NCBI GenBank assembly: GCA_016219235.1
Contig: JACRBO010000159.1
Coordinates: 1 to 9,745 of the forward strand
Length of the DNA: 9,745 nt
Direction: 5' to 3'
DNA from: Chloroflexota bacterium
GTDB taxonomy: Bacteria; Chloroflexota; Anaerolineae; Fen-1058
Shown here: positions 1-7,093 of the stretch, in pieces
Layout of the letters: each line of letters opens with the position of its first letter
Numbering within the stretch: position 1 is the stretch's first letter
Program-made: the position numbers and the translations under genes
Notes under the pieces: generated by a model
Told to the model about the DNA's origin: nothing
Database searches by the model: none
The model's input: only the letters and a program-made list of their open reading frames with translations

Positions 1-477
1 CAGGCGAGCATTGTGCGTTGGCGCTGGGTTTCGCTGGCGGCCGGCATCCTCTTGCGGCCAACGGTCGATATCCTGTGGGATGGTCTGGGCGAGCCTGATT
101 TCGGCACATTAGGGCGGGCGATTGTCATGGTCCCGTACTGCCTGGGCCCCTGGTGTTGGCTTCTGGCGATCTTCGGATTGGGGATAAAGCATCTCAACAC
201 CAACACTCCGTTCTTGACATATGCCAACGAAGCTGCGCTGCCCTTCTACATTTTGCACCAAACGGTGATCATCGCTCTGGGCTTTTTTGTGGTGCGGTGG
301 GCGACCCCCGACGTGCTGAAGTTCCTCATCATCGTGCTTATCTCATTCGCTGTCAGCATGTGCCTGTACGAGTTCCTGGTGCGGCGGTTCAACTGGCTGC
401 GCTTCCTGTTCGGGATGAAACCGAAGCGACGCGGCGCGCTGGACGTTCGGTCTATCCTGGCGAGGCAAGGAGTGTGA
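1..477 (+). CDS. Acyltransferase-3 family membrane protein, C-terminal part (5' end outside window)
   Basis: The reading frame is open from base 1 to the TGA at 475-477, so about 158 C-terminal codons are present and the true start lies upstream; the GTG at 13 is probably just an internal codon. The segment is rich in hydrophobic stretches (roughly codons 35-60, 78-95 and 100-120). It carries YANEAALPFYILHQTVI at codons 74-90, a stretch typical of the last membrane helices of the acyltransferase-3 family (integral membrane O-acyltransferases that modify glycans, lipids or small molecules). It ends in a basic cytoplasmic-type tail (MKPKRRGA). The catalytic N-terminal half is not visible, so the substrate cannot be assigned. 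The next gene, a membrane glycosyltransferase, starts 3 nt after this stop, and its ribosome binding site lies inside this gene's last codons. That suggests an operon acting on envelope glycans or lipids. The family call is fairly secure, the role is not. Confidence 0.82.
   Translation, partial: QASIVRWRWVSLAAGILLRPTVDILWDGLGEPDFGTLGRAIVMVPYCLGPWCWLLAIFGLGIKHLNTNTPFLTYANEAALPFYILHQTVIIALGFFVVRWATPDVLKFLIIVLISFAVSMCLYEFLVRRFNWLRFLFGMKPKRRGALDVRSILARQGV
467..472 (+). promoter_or_regulatory. Ribosome binding site of the GT39-like gene
   Basis: AAGGAG lies 8 nt upstream of the ATG at 481, inside the last codons of the preceding acyltransferase gene. It supports the chosen start and suggests translational coupling between the two membrane proteins. 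Confidence 0.75.
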
Positions 478-480
478 AGC

Positions 481-2031
481 ATGACTGACCAGAACTTGAC
501 CACGACTAAGCCGATGCCGGCTGCCCAGGACGCGATCAGGACTCGAATCCAGTTCACCGACAGCGGTGTTTTGATCCTGCTGGCGCTGACGAAACTCGTG
601 ATACACGCGCTCGCCAACAACCAGTATGGCTGGCATCGCGACGAGCTCGATATGCTCGACAATGCGCGTTATCTGGACTGGAGCTATGTCGCTTATCCCC
701 CGGTAACGCCATTCATCACGCGGGTCGCGTTGACGCTGTTCGGACCCTCGCTGGTGGGCGTGCGATTATTCCCGTCACTGGCGCAGGCCGCCGCGATGGT
801 GCTGGCCGGTCTGATCGCACGCGAGTTGGGCGGCAAGCGGCTGGCGCAGGTCGTGGCGGCCGTGGCTGTGGGCATCGCGCCGATCGGGTTGCTGGCGGGG
901 TCGTTGCTCTCCTATTCCTCGTTCGATTACGTGTGGTGGGTGCTGATCGCCTATCTGATGATTCGGCTGTTGAAATCGGGTAACCCGCGTTGGTGGCTGG
1001 GCATCGGCGCAGTCATCGGACTGGGGTTAATGACCAAGTATACGCTCATCTTTCTGGTGGCGGGCCTGGTGGTGGGCGTGCTCTTTACTCAGGCGCGCCG
1101 TTATCTGCTCAGCCCGTGGCTGTGGGGCGGCATTGTTCTGGCGCTGCTGATCTTTTTGCCGAACCTGATCTGGCAGGCGCAGCATGATTTCATTTCGCTG
1201 GATTTCTTAAGTACCATCCACGCGCGCGATGTAAGCATCGGGCGCACCAAAGACTTTCTGAAAGAGCAGCTTATTTTTTCCGCCAACGTGACGACGATCC
1301 CGCTGTGGCTGGCCGGCCTGGCGTATTATTTCTTCGCCAGGGCCGGGAAAGCCTTCCGTTCGATCGGCTGGATGTTCGTCGTGCCGGGCGCGCTGTTGGT
1401 GTTCACGCAGGGGCGATCCTATTATTTGGCAGCTGCTTACCCGATGCTCCTCGCCGCGGGTGCAGTCGTAATGGAGAACTGGGTGGCCGCGCTATCGATC
1501 GGCCGGGGGCGGTTTATACGAGCGAGCGCCTTTGGGGCGTTTGCGATCGGCGGTGCGGTCTTTGCGGCGATTGCCCTGCCCATCGCGCCGATCAAGTCCG
1601 CGTGGTGGAATACGGTTGTCAATCTCCAGGGTGAGTTCAAAGAAGAGATCGGCTGGCCGGAATTGGTCGAGACCGTCGCCAATATCTATGCTGCCTTGCC
1701 CGCTGAAGAGCGAGCGCAGACTGGCATCCTGACTGGCAACTATGGCGAAGCCGGCGCCATCAATCTATACGGCCCGGCCTATGGGCTGCCGGAAGCGATC
1801 AGCGGCGTTAACTCTTACTGGCTGCGTGGCTACGGCGATCCGCCTCCGCAGAACTTGATCCTGTTGGATATGAGACCTACTGCTGCGTTTGAAGAGTGTC
1901 AGCTAGTCGGGCATGTTACCAATCGGTACGGCGTTCCCAATGAGGAAACCAGTCATCCGAGTATTTACTATTGCCGACAAATGCACCAGTCCTGGCCGAA
2001 TTACTGGGAGGACGTGCGTCACTTCGGTTGA
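481..2031 (+). CDS. GT39/ArnT-like membrane glycosyltransferase
   Basis: A 516-residue polytopic membrane protein with about ten or eleven hydrophobic segments spread over residues 29-370, followed by a soluble C-terminal region of about 145 residues. After the first membrane segment comes YGWHRDELDML (residues 49-59). The Asp54-Glu55 pair sits where glycosyltransferases of the PMT/ArnT (GT39, PMT_2) clan carry the acidic catalytic motif in their first extracytoplasmic loop. AYPPVTP (residues 71-77) is also typical of this clan. Such enzymes transfer a sugar from a polyprenyl-phosphate carrier to a lipid, glycan or protein on the outer face of the membrane. Acceptor and sugar cannot be told from the sequence. 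The C-terminal domain (GNYGEAGAINLYG, near residue 420) is shared by many bacterial relatives of unknown specificity. The ATG at 481 has a good ribosome binding site, and the gene follows the acyltransferase by 3 nt. A terminator lies downstream. Confidence 0.85.
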   Translation: MTDQNLTTTKPMPAAQDAIRTRIQFTDSGVLILLALTKLVIHALANNQYGWHRDELDMLDNARYLDWSYVAYPPVTPFITRVALTLFGPSLVGVRLFPSLAQAAAMVLAGLIARELGGKRLAQVVAAVAVGIAPIGLLAGSLLSYSSFDYVWWVLIAYLMIRLLKSGNPRWWLGIGAVIGLGLMTKYTLIFLVAGLVVGVLFTQARRYLLSPWLWGGIVLALLIFLPNLIWQAQHDFISLDFLSTIHARDVSIGRTKDFLKEQLIFSANVTTIPLWLAGLAYYFFARAGKAFRSIGWMFVVPGALLVFTQGRSYYLAAAYPMLLAAGAVVMENWVAALSIGRGRFIRASAFGAFAIGGAVFAAIALPIAPIKSAWWNTVVNLQGEFKEEIGWPELVETVANIYAALPAEERAQTGILTGNYGEAGAINLYGPAYGLPEAISGVNSYWLRGYGDPPPQNLILLDMRPTAAFEECQLVGHVTNRYGVPNEETSHPSIYYCRQMHQSWPNYWEDVRHFG

Positions 2032-2079
2032 CGGCCGGCAAAAGTCAACGCCGCACACATTTCACGAATCCACTGTTTA

Positions 2080-2122
2080 CACCCGCCGATGGTGACAATG
2101 CCATTGGCGGGTGCGTTGTTTT
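2080..2122 (+). terminator. Rho-independent terminator after the glycosyltransferase gene
   Basis: CACCCGCCGATGG (2080-2092) pairs with CCATTGGCGGGTG (2101-2113). This gives a 13-bp GC-rich stem with one G-U pair and an 8-nt loop, followed by a T-rich stretch (TTGTTTT, 2116-2122). It lies about 50 nt after the glycosyltransferase stop and ahead of the next promoter candidate, so it probably ends the envelope-gene transcript. The T tract is interrupted, so efficiency is uncertain. Confidence 0.65.
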
Positions 2123-2160
2123 CGCCAGTCGGAATTCCCTAGCCACGGCTGCATGCCCTG

Positions 2161-2169
2161 TGCTATACT
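2161..2169 (+). promoter_or_regulatory. Extended -10 promoter candidate for the DUF2277-thiolase-kinase-amidohydrolase unit
   Basis: TGCTATACT contains a near-consensus -10 hexamer (TATACT, 2164-2169) preceded by the extended TGn element. At the expected -35 distance (about 2141-2146, AGCCAC) there is no good hexamer, which is common for extended -10 promoters. It lies after the terminator and 60 nt upstream of the start at 2230, predicting a leader of roughly 50-55 nt. No operator or riboswitch-like structure is evident in the leader. Confidence 0.45.
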
Positions 2170-2229
2170 CAAGAGCAGACGAAGTGTCACCGCCTGCTGC
2201 CCAGTTGATGAGTCACAGGAGCCGCCCCT

Positions 2230-2460
2230 ATGTGTCGCAGCATCAAGCAACTCCGTCAGCCCGATCAACCTCCCACCGCTGAAGAGATCCAGGCCGCCGC
2301 GCTGCAATTCGTGCGCAAGGTCAGCGGGTATCGAAAACCGTCGCGCCACAATGAAGCCGCCTTCAATCAAGCGGTGAGTGACATCGCCGCCGCGACGCGC
2401 GCCCTGTTGGATCAACTTGGCGTTAAGCCGGGCCTCAGTTCAGGAGATGAGCATGCGTGA
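2230..2460 (+). CDS. DUF2277 family small protein
   Basis: A 76-residue soluble protein that begins MCRSIKQLRQP and continues with EEIQAAALQFVRKVSGYRKPS (residues 18-38), then an alanine-rich helix ending in LLDQLG. This is the pattern I recognise for the DUF2277 family: small bacterial proteins of about 60-90 residues with a conserved MCRSI start and a VRK(V/I)SG(F/Y)RKPS core. Their function is unknown. The Cys2 next to basic residues and the conserved Arg/Lys cluster are notable, but no activity can be inferred. The ATG at 2230 is supported by AGGAG at 2217-2221, 8 nt upstream. The last 8 nt overlap the thiolase start, and the thiolase ribosome binding site lies inside this gene, so the two are probably translationally coupled. 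The family call is by recognition, without a search. Confidence 0.82.
   Translation: MCRSIKQLRQPDQPPTAEEIQAAALQFVRKVSGYRKPSRHNEAAFNQAVSDIAAATRALLDQLGVKPGLSSGDEHA
2442..2446 (+). promoter_or_regulatory. Ribosome binding site that decides the thiolase start
   Basis: AGGAG sits inside the 3' end of the DUF2277 gene, 6 nt before ATG 2453 and 0 nt before ATG 2447, which favours 2453 as the translation start. Confidence 0.7.
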
Positions 2461-3592
2461 CGTCGTCATCGTCGAAGCCGTGCGTGCCCCGATCGGGCGG
2501 CGCAATGGATCGCTCAGCGGCCTGCTGCCCACGCACCTGGCCGCCCGCGTCTTACAGGCATTGATTGCGCGTTCCGGCATCGACCCGGCCCTGGTCGAAG
2601 ACGTGATCTTTGGCTGTGTCACGCCCCTCGGTGAGCAGGGCGCGAACATCACGCGATTGGCCGTGCTGCAGGCGGGCTGGCCCGTCGAGGTGCCGGCCGT
2701 CACACTCAATCGCATGTGCGGCTCGGCCCAGCAGGCCGTCCACTTCGCCGCACAGGCCATCGCCTCGTGGGATATGGATGTCGTCATCGCGGGCGGCATC
2801 GAAGTGATGAGCCGCGTACCGCTCGGCTCCGATTGGCCTAAAGACTGGCCGCCCGACTTTCCCTATCCACTGGCGAATCAGGGTCTGTCAGCCGAAATGA
2901 TGGCTGAGCAATGGCACTTGTCGCGCGAAGACCTCGATCGCTTTGCGTTGGCCAGTCATGTCAAAGCAGCCGCCGCGACGAAACGCGGCGACTTCGTGAC
3001 GGAAATCATCCCGATCGACTACTGCCTGCCCGATGGATCGCCCGGCTGTCTGAAATACGATGAGGGCATTCGCTTTGAGCCGGACCCGGTCAAGCTGGCG
3101 CAGTTGAAGCCCGCCTTCAAACCAGACGGCGTCATCACCGCGGGCAATGCCAGCCAGATCAGCGACGGCAGCGCGGCGATCTTGCTGATGTCGCTGGAAC
3201 GCGCGCTCGAGTTGGGGTTGAAGCCGCGCGCTCGCCTCGTGGCTCGATCGGTAGTGGGCAGCGATCCGGTGATCATGTTGACCGGCCCCATCCCGGCCAC
3301 ACGCCAGGTGCTCAAGCGCGCCGGGTTGACGATCGATCACATCGATGCGATTGAGATCAACGAAGCCTTTGCGTCGGTGGTGCTGGCCTGGCAGCAAGAG
3401 ATTCAGCCCGATCCGGTGCGGGTCAATCCCAACGGCGGCGCCATCGCGCACGGCCATCCGCTGGGCGCGACCGGCGCGATTTTGATGACGAAGTTGCTGC
3501 ATCACCTGGAGCGCACCGGCGGGCGTTACGGCCTGCAAACGATGTGCATCGGTCACGGCCTGGCCACGGCCACGATTCTCGAACGGCTATAA
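2453..3592 (+). CDS. Thiolase (acetyl-CoA acetyltransferase family)
   Basis: A 379-residue thiolase, close to the usual length of about 390. Thiolases either condense two acetyl-CoA to acetoacetyl-CoA or cleave 3-ketoacyl-CoA with CoA. Visible hallmarks: the start VVIVEAVRAPIGRRNGSL; the nucleophile Cys89 in NRMCGSAQQAV; the oxyanion-type N303-E-A-F; the catalytic His335 in HGHPLGATGA; and the second catalytic Cys365 near the C-terminus in TMCIGHG. The last motif is usually CxGGG, and here the middle Gly is His368. I chose the start at 2453 because AGGAG (2442-2446) lies 6 nt upstream and the protein then begins MRDVVIVEAVR, as in relatives. The in-frame ATG at 2447 directly touches that ribosome binding site, and a longer frame from 2378 would only read through the DUF2277 gene. 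The direction (ketogenesis or beta-oxidation) and chain length are undetermined; no dehydrogenase or hydratase partners are in view. Confidence 0.92.
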   Translation: MRDVVIVEAVRAPIGRRNGSLSGLLPTHLAARVLQALIARSGIDPALVEDVIFGCVTPLGEQGANITRLAVLQAGWPVEVPAVTLNRMCGSAQQAVHFAAQAIASWDMDVVIAGGIEVMSRVPLGSDWPKDWPPDFPYPLANQGLSAEMMAEQWHLSREDLDRFALASHVKAAAATKRGDFVTEIIPIDYCLPDGSPGCLKYDEGIRFEPDPVKLAQLKPAFKPDGVITAGNASQISDGSAAILLMSLERALELGLKPRARLVARSVVGSDPVIMLTGPIPATRQVLKRAGLTIDHIDAIEINEAFASVVLAWQQEIQPDPVRVNPNGGAIAHGHPLGATGAILMTKLLHHLERTGGRYGLQTMCIGHGLATATILERL

Positions 3593-3603
3593 ACACGCAG
3601 CTC

Positions 3604-6600
3604 ATGACTATCGAACCGGTTGACCCGCAATCCCAAATTGAGCGCCTGACCCGCGCGCTCGCACGCCGCACGCGCGAACTGGACGCGCTCAATGAGATCG
3701 CACTGGCGATCAACTCGCAGCCCAGTCTGGCCGCTTTGCTGGACAAGGTGGTGGAGTTGGCGGCCGACCTGGTGGGGGTGCGCGCGGGCGGCGTTTACCT
3801 GATTTCGCCCGACGGCGAGGCGCTGGAATTAGCGTCAACATATAATCTGCACGCCTATCAGGGGACACACCTGAAGCTGGGCGAGGGCCTGTCGGGGCGC
3901 GTGGCGCAATCGGGTGTGGCGCAGTTTGTGGCGGACTATGCCAATTGGCCGGGACGCGCAACACCCTATCAAAACAGCCAATTCCGGCGGGTGTTGGCCG
4001 TGCCCATGAAGTTGGGCGATCAGATTGTAGGTGTCATCACCATTAACGATCAGCACCAGGCCGGCCCGTTTGACGACGACGATGTGCGTCTGCTGACGCT
4101 GCTGGCTGATCAAGCGGCGGTGGCGGTGTCTAACGCCCGATTATTCGAGGCTGCCCAACGCGACCTGGCCGAGCGCCGGCGGGCCGAGCAGATTCAAGGC
4201 GCGCTGCATCACATCTCAGAGGCCGCCCACACCGCACCCGACCTCGATGCTTTGTATCACTCCATTCACGCGATCATCGGCCAACTGATGCCGGCGCGCA
4301 ATTTCTTTATCGCCCTGTACGACGAGCGCGATAACCTGATCCACATGCCCTACTTCGCCGACGAGCAGGATGAACTGGACCTGCCGTCACCGCCCGGCAA
4401 GAGCCTGACGTCCTACGTGCTGCGCACCGGCCAGCCGCTGCTGGCGACGCCGGAGGTTTTTGACGACCTGATGGCCCGCGACGAAGTGGCGCTGGTGGGT
4501 GCTGACTCGGTTGACTGGCTGGGCGTGCCGCTGCGCACCCAGACTGCGACGATCGGTGTGCTGGTGGTGCAGACTTACAATGAGCGGGTGCGTTTGACCG
4601 AAGAGCACAAGCGCGTGCTGACCTTTGTGTCCGATCAGGTGGCGATGGCGATCGAGCGCAAGCGGGCAGAGGAAGCGCTGCGCAGCAGCGAGCGCCAGTA
4701 TCGCCTGCTGTATGACGCGGCGCAGCGGCAGACGCAGGAATTGGCGCTGCTCGAGCGGGCGCGCAGCGCCCTGACGAACGAACTCGATCTATCGACGGTT
4801 TTTCGCACCGTCTGTGAAGCGATCGCAGAGACGTTTGGCGATACGCTCGTCTCGCTGTACATGCTCGACGGTCAAGTGCTGCGGCTGCAGCATCAGATCG
4901 GCTATCAAAAAACGATCTGGGAAATCCCGTTGACGACCGGCGTCATCGGCCGGGTGGCGCGCACCGGCCAGCCGGTGCTTCTCGACGACGCGCATTGTGA
5001 CGCGGATTTTCTGGAGGCCGAAACCGACGTAACATCGGAAATCGGTGTGCCGTTGTTCGATCAGGGCCGCATGGCCGGCGTGTTAAACATCGAGAGCCGG
5101 CCGGGCATTACCCTGACGGTGGCCGATCTGCGGCTGATGACGGCGTTAAGCGCGCACGTCAGTGCCGCCATCAGCCGGGCGCGGCTGTACACCGAAGCAC
5201 GGGAAAGCGAGGCGCGCCTGCGCGCCGCCATCGAAAACCTGCCGTTCGATTTCTGGGCCATAGATAAAGACGGCCGCTACATGCTGCAAAATTCCAGCAG
5301 CGTCAGTATGTGGGGCGACCGGCTGGGCCGTCATGTGAGCGAACTGTCGGTTGATCCCGCGATTGCCGCTTACTGGGATCAGAAGGACCGGCGCGTGTTC
5401 GCCGGTGAAATCATCGATGTCGATGCTGAATACACGGTGGGGGGCGAGCAGCGCGTCTATCGTGAAATCAGCGGGCCGATCCGGGACGGCGATCAAATCC
5501 AGGGCATCCTGGGTGTCAACATTGACATTACCGAACGCAAGCGGATCGAAGCGGCGCTGCGCACCTCACAGCAGATGCTGCAATCCATCATCGACAACAT
5601 CCCCCAGGCCGTCTTCTGGAAAGATCACGCTTCGGTCTATCAGGGCTGCAACCGCGTCTTTGCGATCGATGCCGGCTTTGGGTCGCCGGAGAAGGTGATT
5701 GGCAGGACCGACTTTGATTTCCCCTGGCCGCGGCCCGAGGCCGAAGCGTACCGACAGACCGATCGGCGGGTGATGGACAACGATACCCCGGAGTATCACT
5801 TCATCGAACGACAGCTGATGGCTAATGGCCGGCAGGCCTGGGTGGAGACCAGCAAAGTGCCGCTGCACGATGCGCGCGGAAACGTCATTGGCATCCTGGG
5901 CACATACGAAGACATCACCGAGCGCCTCCGCGCTGAAGAGGCGCTGCGTCAGACTCAAAAAATGGAAAGCCTGGGTGTGCTGGCGGGTGGCATTGCCCAT
6001 GATTTCAATAACCTGCTCGTCGCCATGCTGGGGCAGACCTCGCTGGCGTTGTCCAGGCTGCCGTCCGATAACGAGGCGCGGCCGCATGTCGAGAAAGCGG
6101 TGAAAGCGGCCAGCCGTGCCGCCGATCTGACCCGGCAATTACTGGCCTATTCGGGCGGCGGTCAATTTGAACAGCGGCCCGTGCAGCTTAACAACCTGAT
6201 TCAAGACAATTTGCACCTCTTTGAAGTAGCCGTTCCCAAGAACGTGCAGCTCCGATCCGATCTGGCGGCCGGCCTGCCGTTGATCGACGGCGACACCGGC
6301 CAACTTCAGCAAGTTATCATGAACCTGATCATCAACGCTAGCGAAGCCATCGGCGAACAGCCGGGCCGGGTGACGGTGCTGACGCGCCCGTACACGCTGA
6401 CCGGCAATGAGGCGTACTGGGCGCAATACACCGGCCTGCGCCTGCCGCCCGGTCAGTACGCGCAAGTGGCAGTGACCGACACGGGCGGCGGCATGGGCAC
6501 CGATACACTGGCGCGCATCTTTGATCCGTTCTTTACCACCAAATTTACAGGGCGCGGCCTGGGGTTGGCGGCTGTGCTGGGCATCGTGCGCGGTCATGGC

Positions 6601-7092
6601 GGCGGCTTGCAGGTCGATAGCCGGCCAGAGCACGGCACGACGTTCTATCTGTTATTTCCGGTCTCGACGGCGTTGCCCGCCGCGCCCGGTACCGAGGATC
6701 ACACTACGGAGGGCCGTATGGCCGGACAACTCATATTGGTCATCGACGACGAAGAACCGGTGCGGCTGGCAGTCGCCGATATTCTGGACGATTGCGGTCT
6801 GTCCGTCATCGCGGCCGAAGACGGCGAGACCGGTGTCAGACTGTATCGTGAACGGCAGGCCGAGATTCAACTGGTCCTGCTGGATCTGTCCATGCCCGGA
6901 CAAAGCGGCGAAGAAACCTTCCAGCAGCTGCGCGCGCTTAACCCGTGGGTGCGTGTGATCTTGTCGTCAGGCTACAATCAGGCTGAAGTGGCGCGCCGGT
7001 TTGCGGGCGCCGGATACAGCGGCTTCATTCAAAAACCCTACGACGACGTGACCCTGATCAACGCGATCAAACGTTATCTGGAGAATCACTGA
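3604..7092 (+). CDS. Soluble hybrid histidine kinase: GAF-GAF-GAF-PAS-PAS-HisKA-HATPase-REC
   Basis: A 1162-residue cytoplasmic sensor kinase with no membrane segment or signal peptide. The order is: short N-terminal coiled coil (about 8-30), GAF1 (26-180), GAF2 (200-350), coiled linker, GAF3 (380-530), PAS1 (535-648, ending in DITERKR), PAS2 (656-775, ending in DITERLR), HisKA with phospho-acceptor His799 in [11 protein letters not shown], and an HATPase. The HATPase shows the N box (Asn911 in NLIINASEA), G1 (D959TGGGMG), an F box (FDPFFTTKF) and G2 (G983RGLGLA). A C-terminal receiver follows (about 1041-1162) with acidic pocket D1048-D1049, phospho-acceptor Asp1094 (LLDLSMPG), Ser1121/Ser1122 and Lys1144. 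All residues needed for autophosphorylation and His-to-Asp transfer are present. The ATG at 3604, 11 nt after the thiolase stop, has no clear ribosome binding site, so translation may depend on coupling. The ligand is unknown. No DNA-binding output domain or separate regulator is nearby. Confidence 0.93.
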   Translation: MTIEPVDPQSQIERLTRALARRTRELDALNEIALAINSQPSLAALLDKVVELAADLVGVRAGGVYLISPDGEALELASTYNLHAYQGTHLKLGEGLSGRVAQSGVAQFVADYANWPGRATPYQNSQFRRVLAVPMKLGDQIVGVITINDQHQAGPFDDDDVRLLTLLADQAAVAVSNARLFEAAQRDLAERRRAEQIQGALHHISEAAHTAPDLDALYHSIHAIIGQLMPARNFFIALYDERDNLIHMPYFADEQDELDLPSPPGKSLTSYVLRTGQPLLATPEVFDDLMARDEVALVGADSVDWLGVPLRTQTATIGVLVVQTYNERVRLTEEHKRVLTFVSDQVAMAIERKRAEEALRSSERQYRLLYDAAQRQTQELALLERARSALTNELDLSTVFRTVCEAIAETFGDTLVSLYMLDGQVLRLQHQIGYQKTIWEIPLTTGVIGRVARTGQPVLLDDAHCDADFLEAETDVTSEIGVPLFDQGRMAGVLNIESRPGITLTVADLRLMTALSAHVSAAISRARLYTEARESEARLRAAIENLPFDFWAIDKDGRYMLQNSSSVSMWGDRLGRHVSELSVDPAIAAYWDQKDRRVFAGEIIDVDAEYTVGGEQRVYREISGPIRDGDQIQGILGVNIDITERKRIEAALRTSQQMLQSIIDNIPQAVFWKDHASVYQGCNRVFAIDAGFGSPEKVIGRTDFDFPWPRPEAEAYRQTDRRVMDNDTPEYHFIERQLMANGRQAWVETSKVPLHDARGNVIGILGTYEDITERLRAEEALRQTQKMESLGVLAGGIAHDFNNLLVAMLGQTSLALSRLPSDNEARPHVEKAVKAASRAADLTRQLLAYSGGGQFEQRPVQLNNLIQDNLHLFEVAVPKNVQLRSDLAAGLPLIDGDTGQLQQVIMNLIINASEAIGEQPGRVTVLTRPYTLTGNEAYWAQYTGLRLPPGQYAQVAVTDTGGGMGTDTLARIFDPFFTTKFTGRGLGLAAVLGIVRGHGGGLQVDSRPEHGTTFYLLFPVSTALPAAPGTEDHTTEGRMAGQLILVIDDEEPVRLAVADILDDCGLSVIAAEDGETGVRLYRERQAEIQLVLLDLSMPGQSGEETFQQLRALNPWVRVILSSGYNQAEVARRFAGAGYSGFIQKPYDDVTLINAIKRYLENH
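6708..6720 (+). promoter_or_regulatory. Internal ribosome binding site and in-frame ATG before the receiver domain
   Basis: GGAGGG (6708-6713) is followed 4 nt later by an in-frame ATG at 6718 (Met1039 of the kinase). Translation from here would give a free 124-residue CheY-size receiver protein starting [13 protein letters not shown]. The motif lies in the linker between HATPase and receiver, exactly at the domain boundary, and is better than the site at the kinase's own start. Whether it is used is inference. Confidence 0.35.
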
Positions 7093-7093
7093 C

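Noticed and set aside
1971..2282. Small + strand frame across the terminator and promoter region
   Set aside because: It runs through the glycosyltransferase end, the terminator stem and the DUF2277 start, lacks a ribosome binding site, and has no recognisable protein pattern.
2378..2452. N-terminal extension of the thiolase
   Set aside because: The extra 25 codons run out of frame through the DUF2277 gene and have no family counterpart; the ribosome binding site at 2442-2446 fits the start at 2453.
2888..3556. Open frame of 222 codons on the minus strand
   Set aside because: It lies antisense to the thiolase, whose catalytic residues are all on the + strand; low-complexity Arg/Gln-rich shadow.
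3544..3603. N-terminal extension of the kinase by 20 codons
   Set aside because: It overlaps the end of the thiolase in another frame, and its residues (basic, His-rich) do not resemble a kinase N-terminus; the ATG at 3604 starts cleanly before the coiled coil.
5566..6138. Open frame of 190 codons on the minus strand
   Set aside because: It lies entirely inside the PAS2-HisKA part of the kinase gene and has no recognisable domain.
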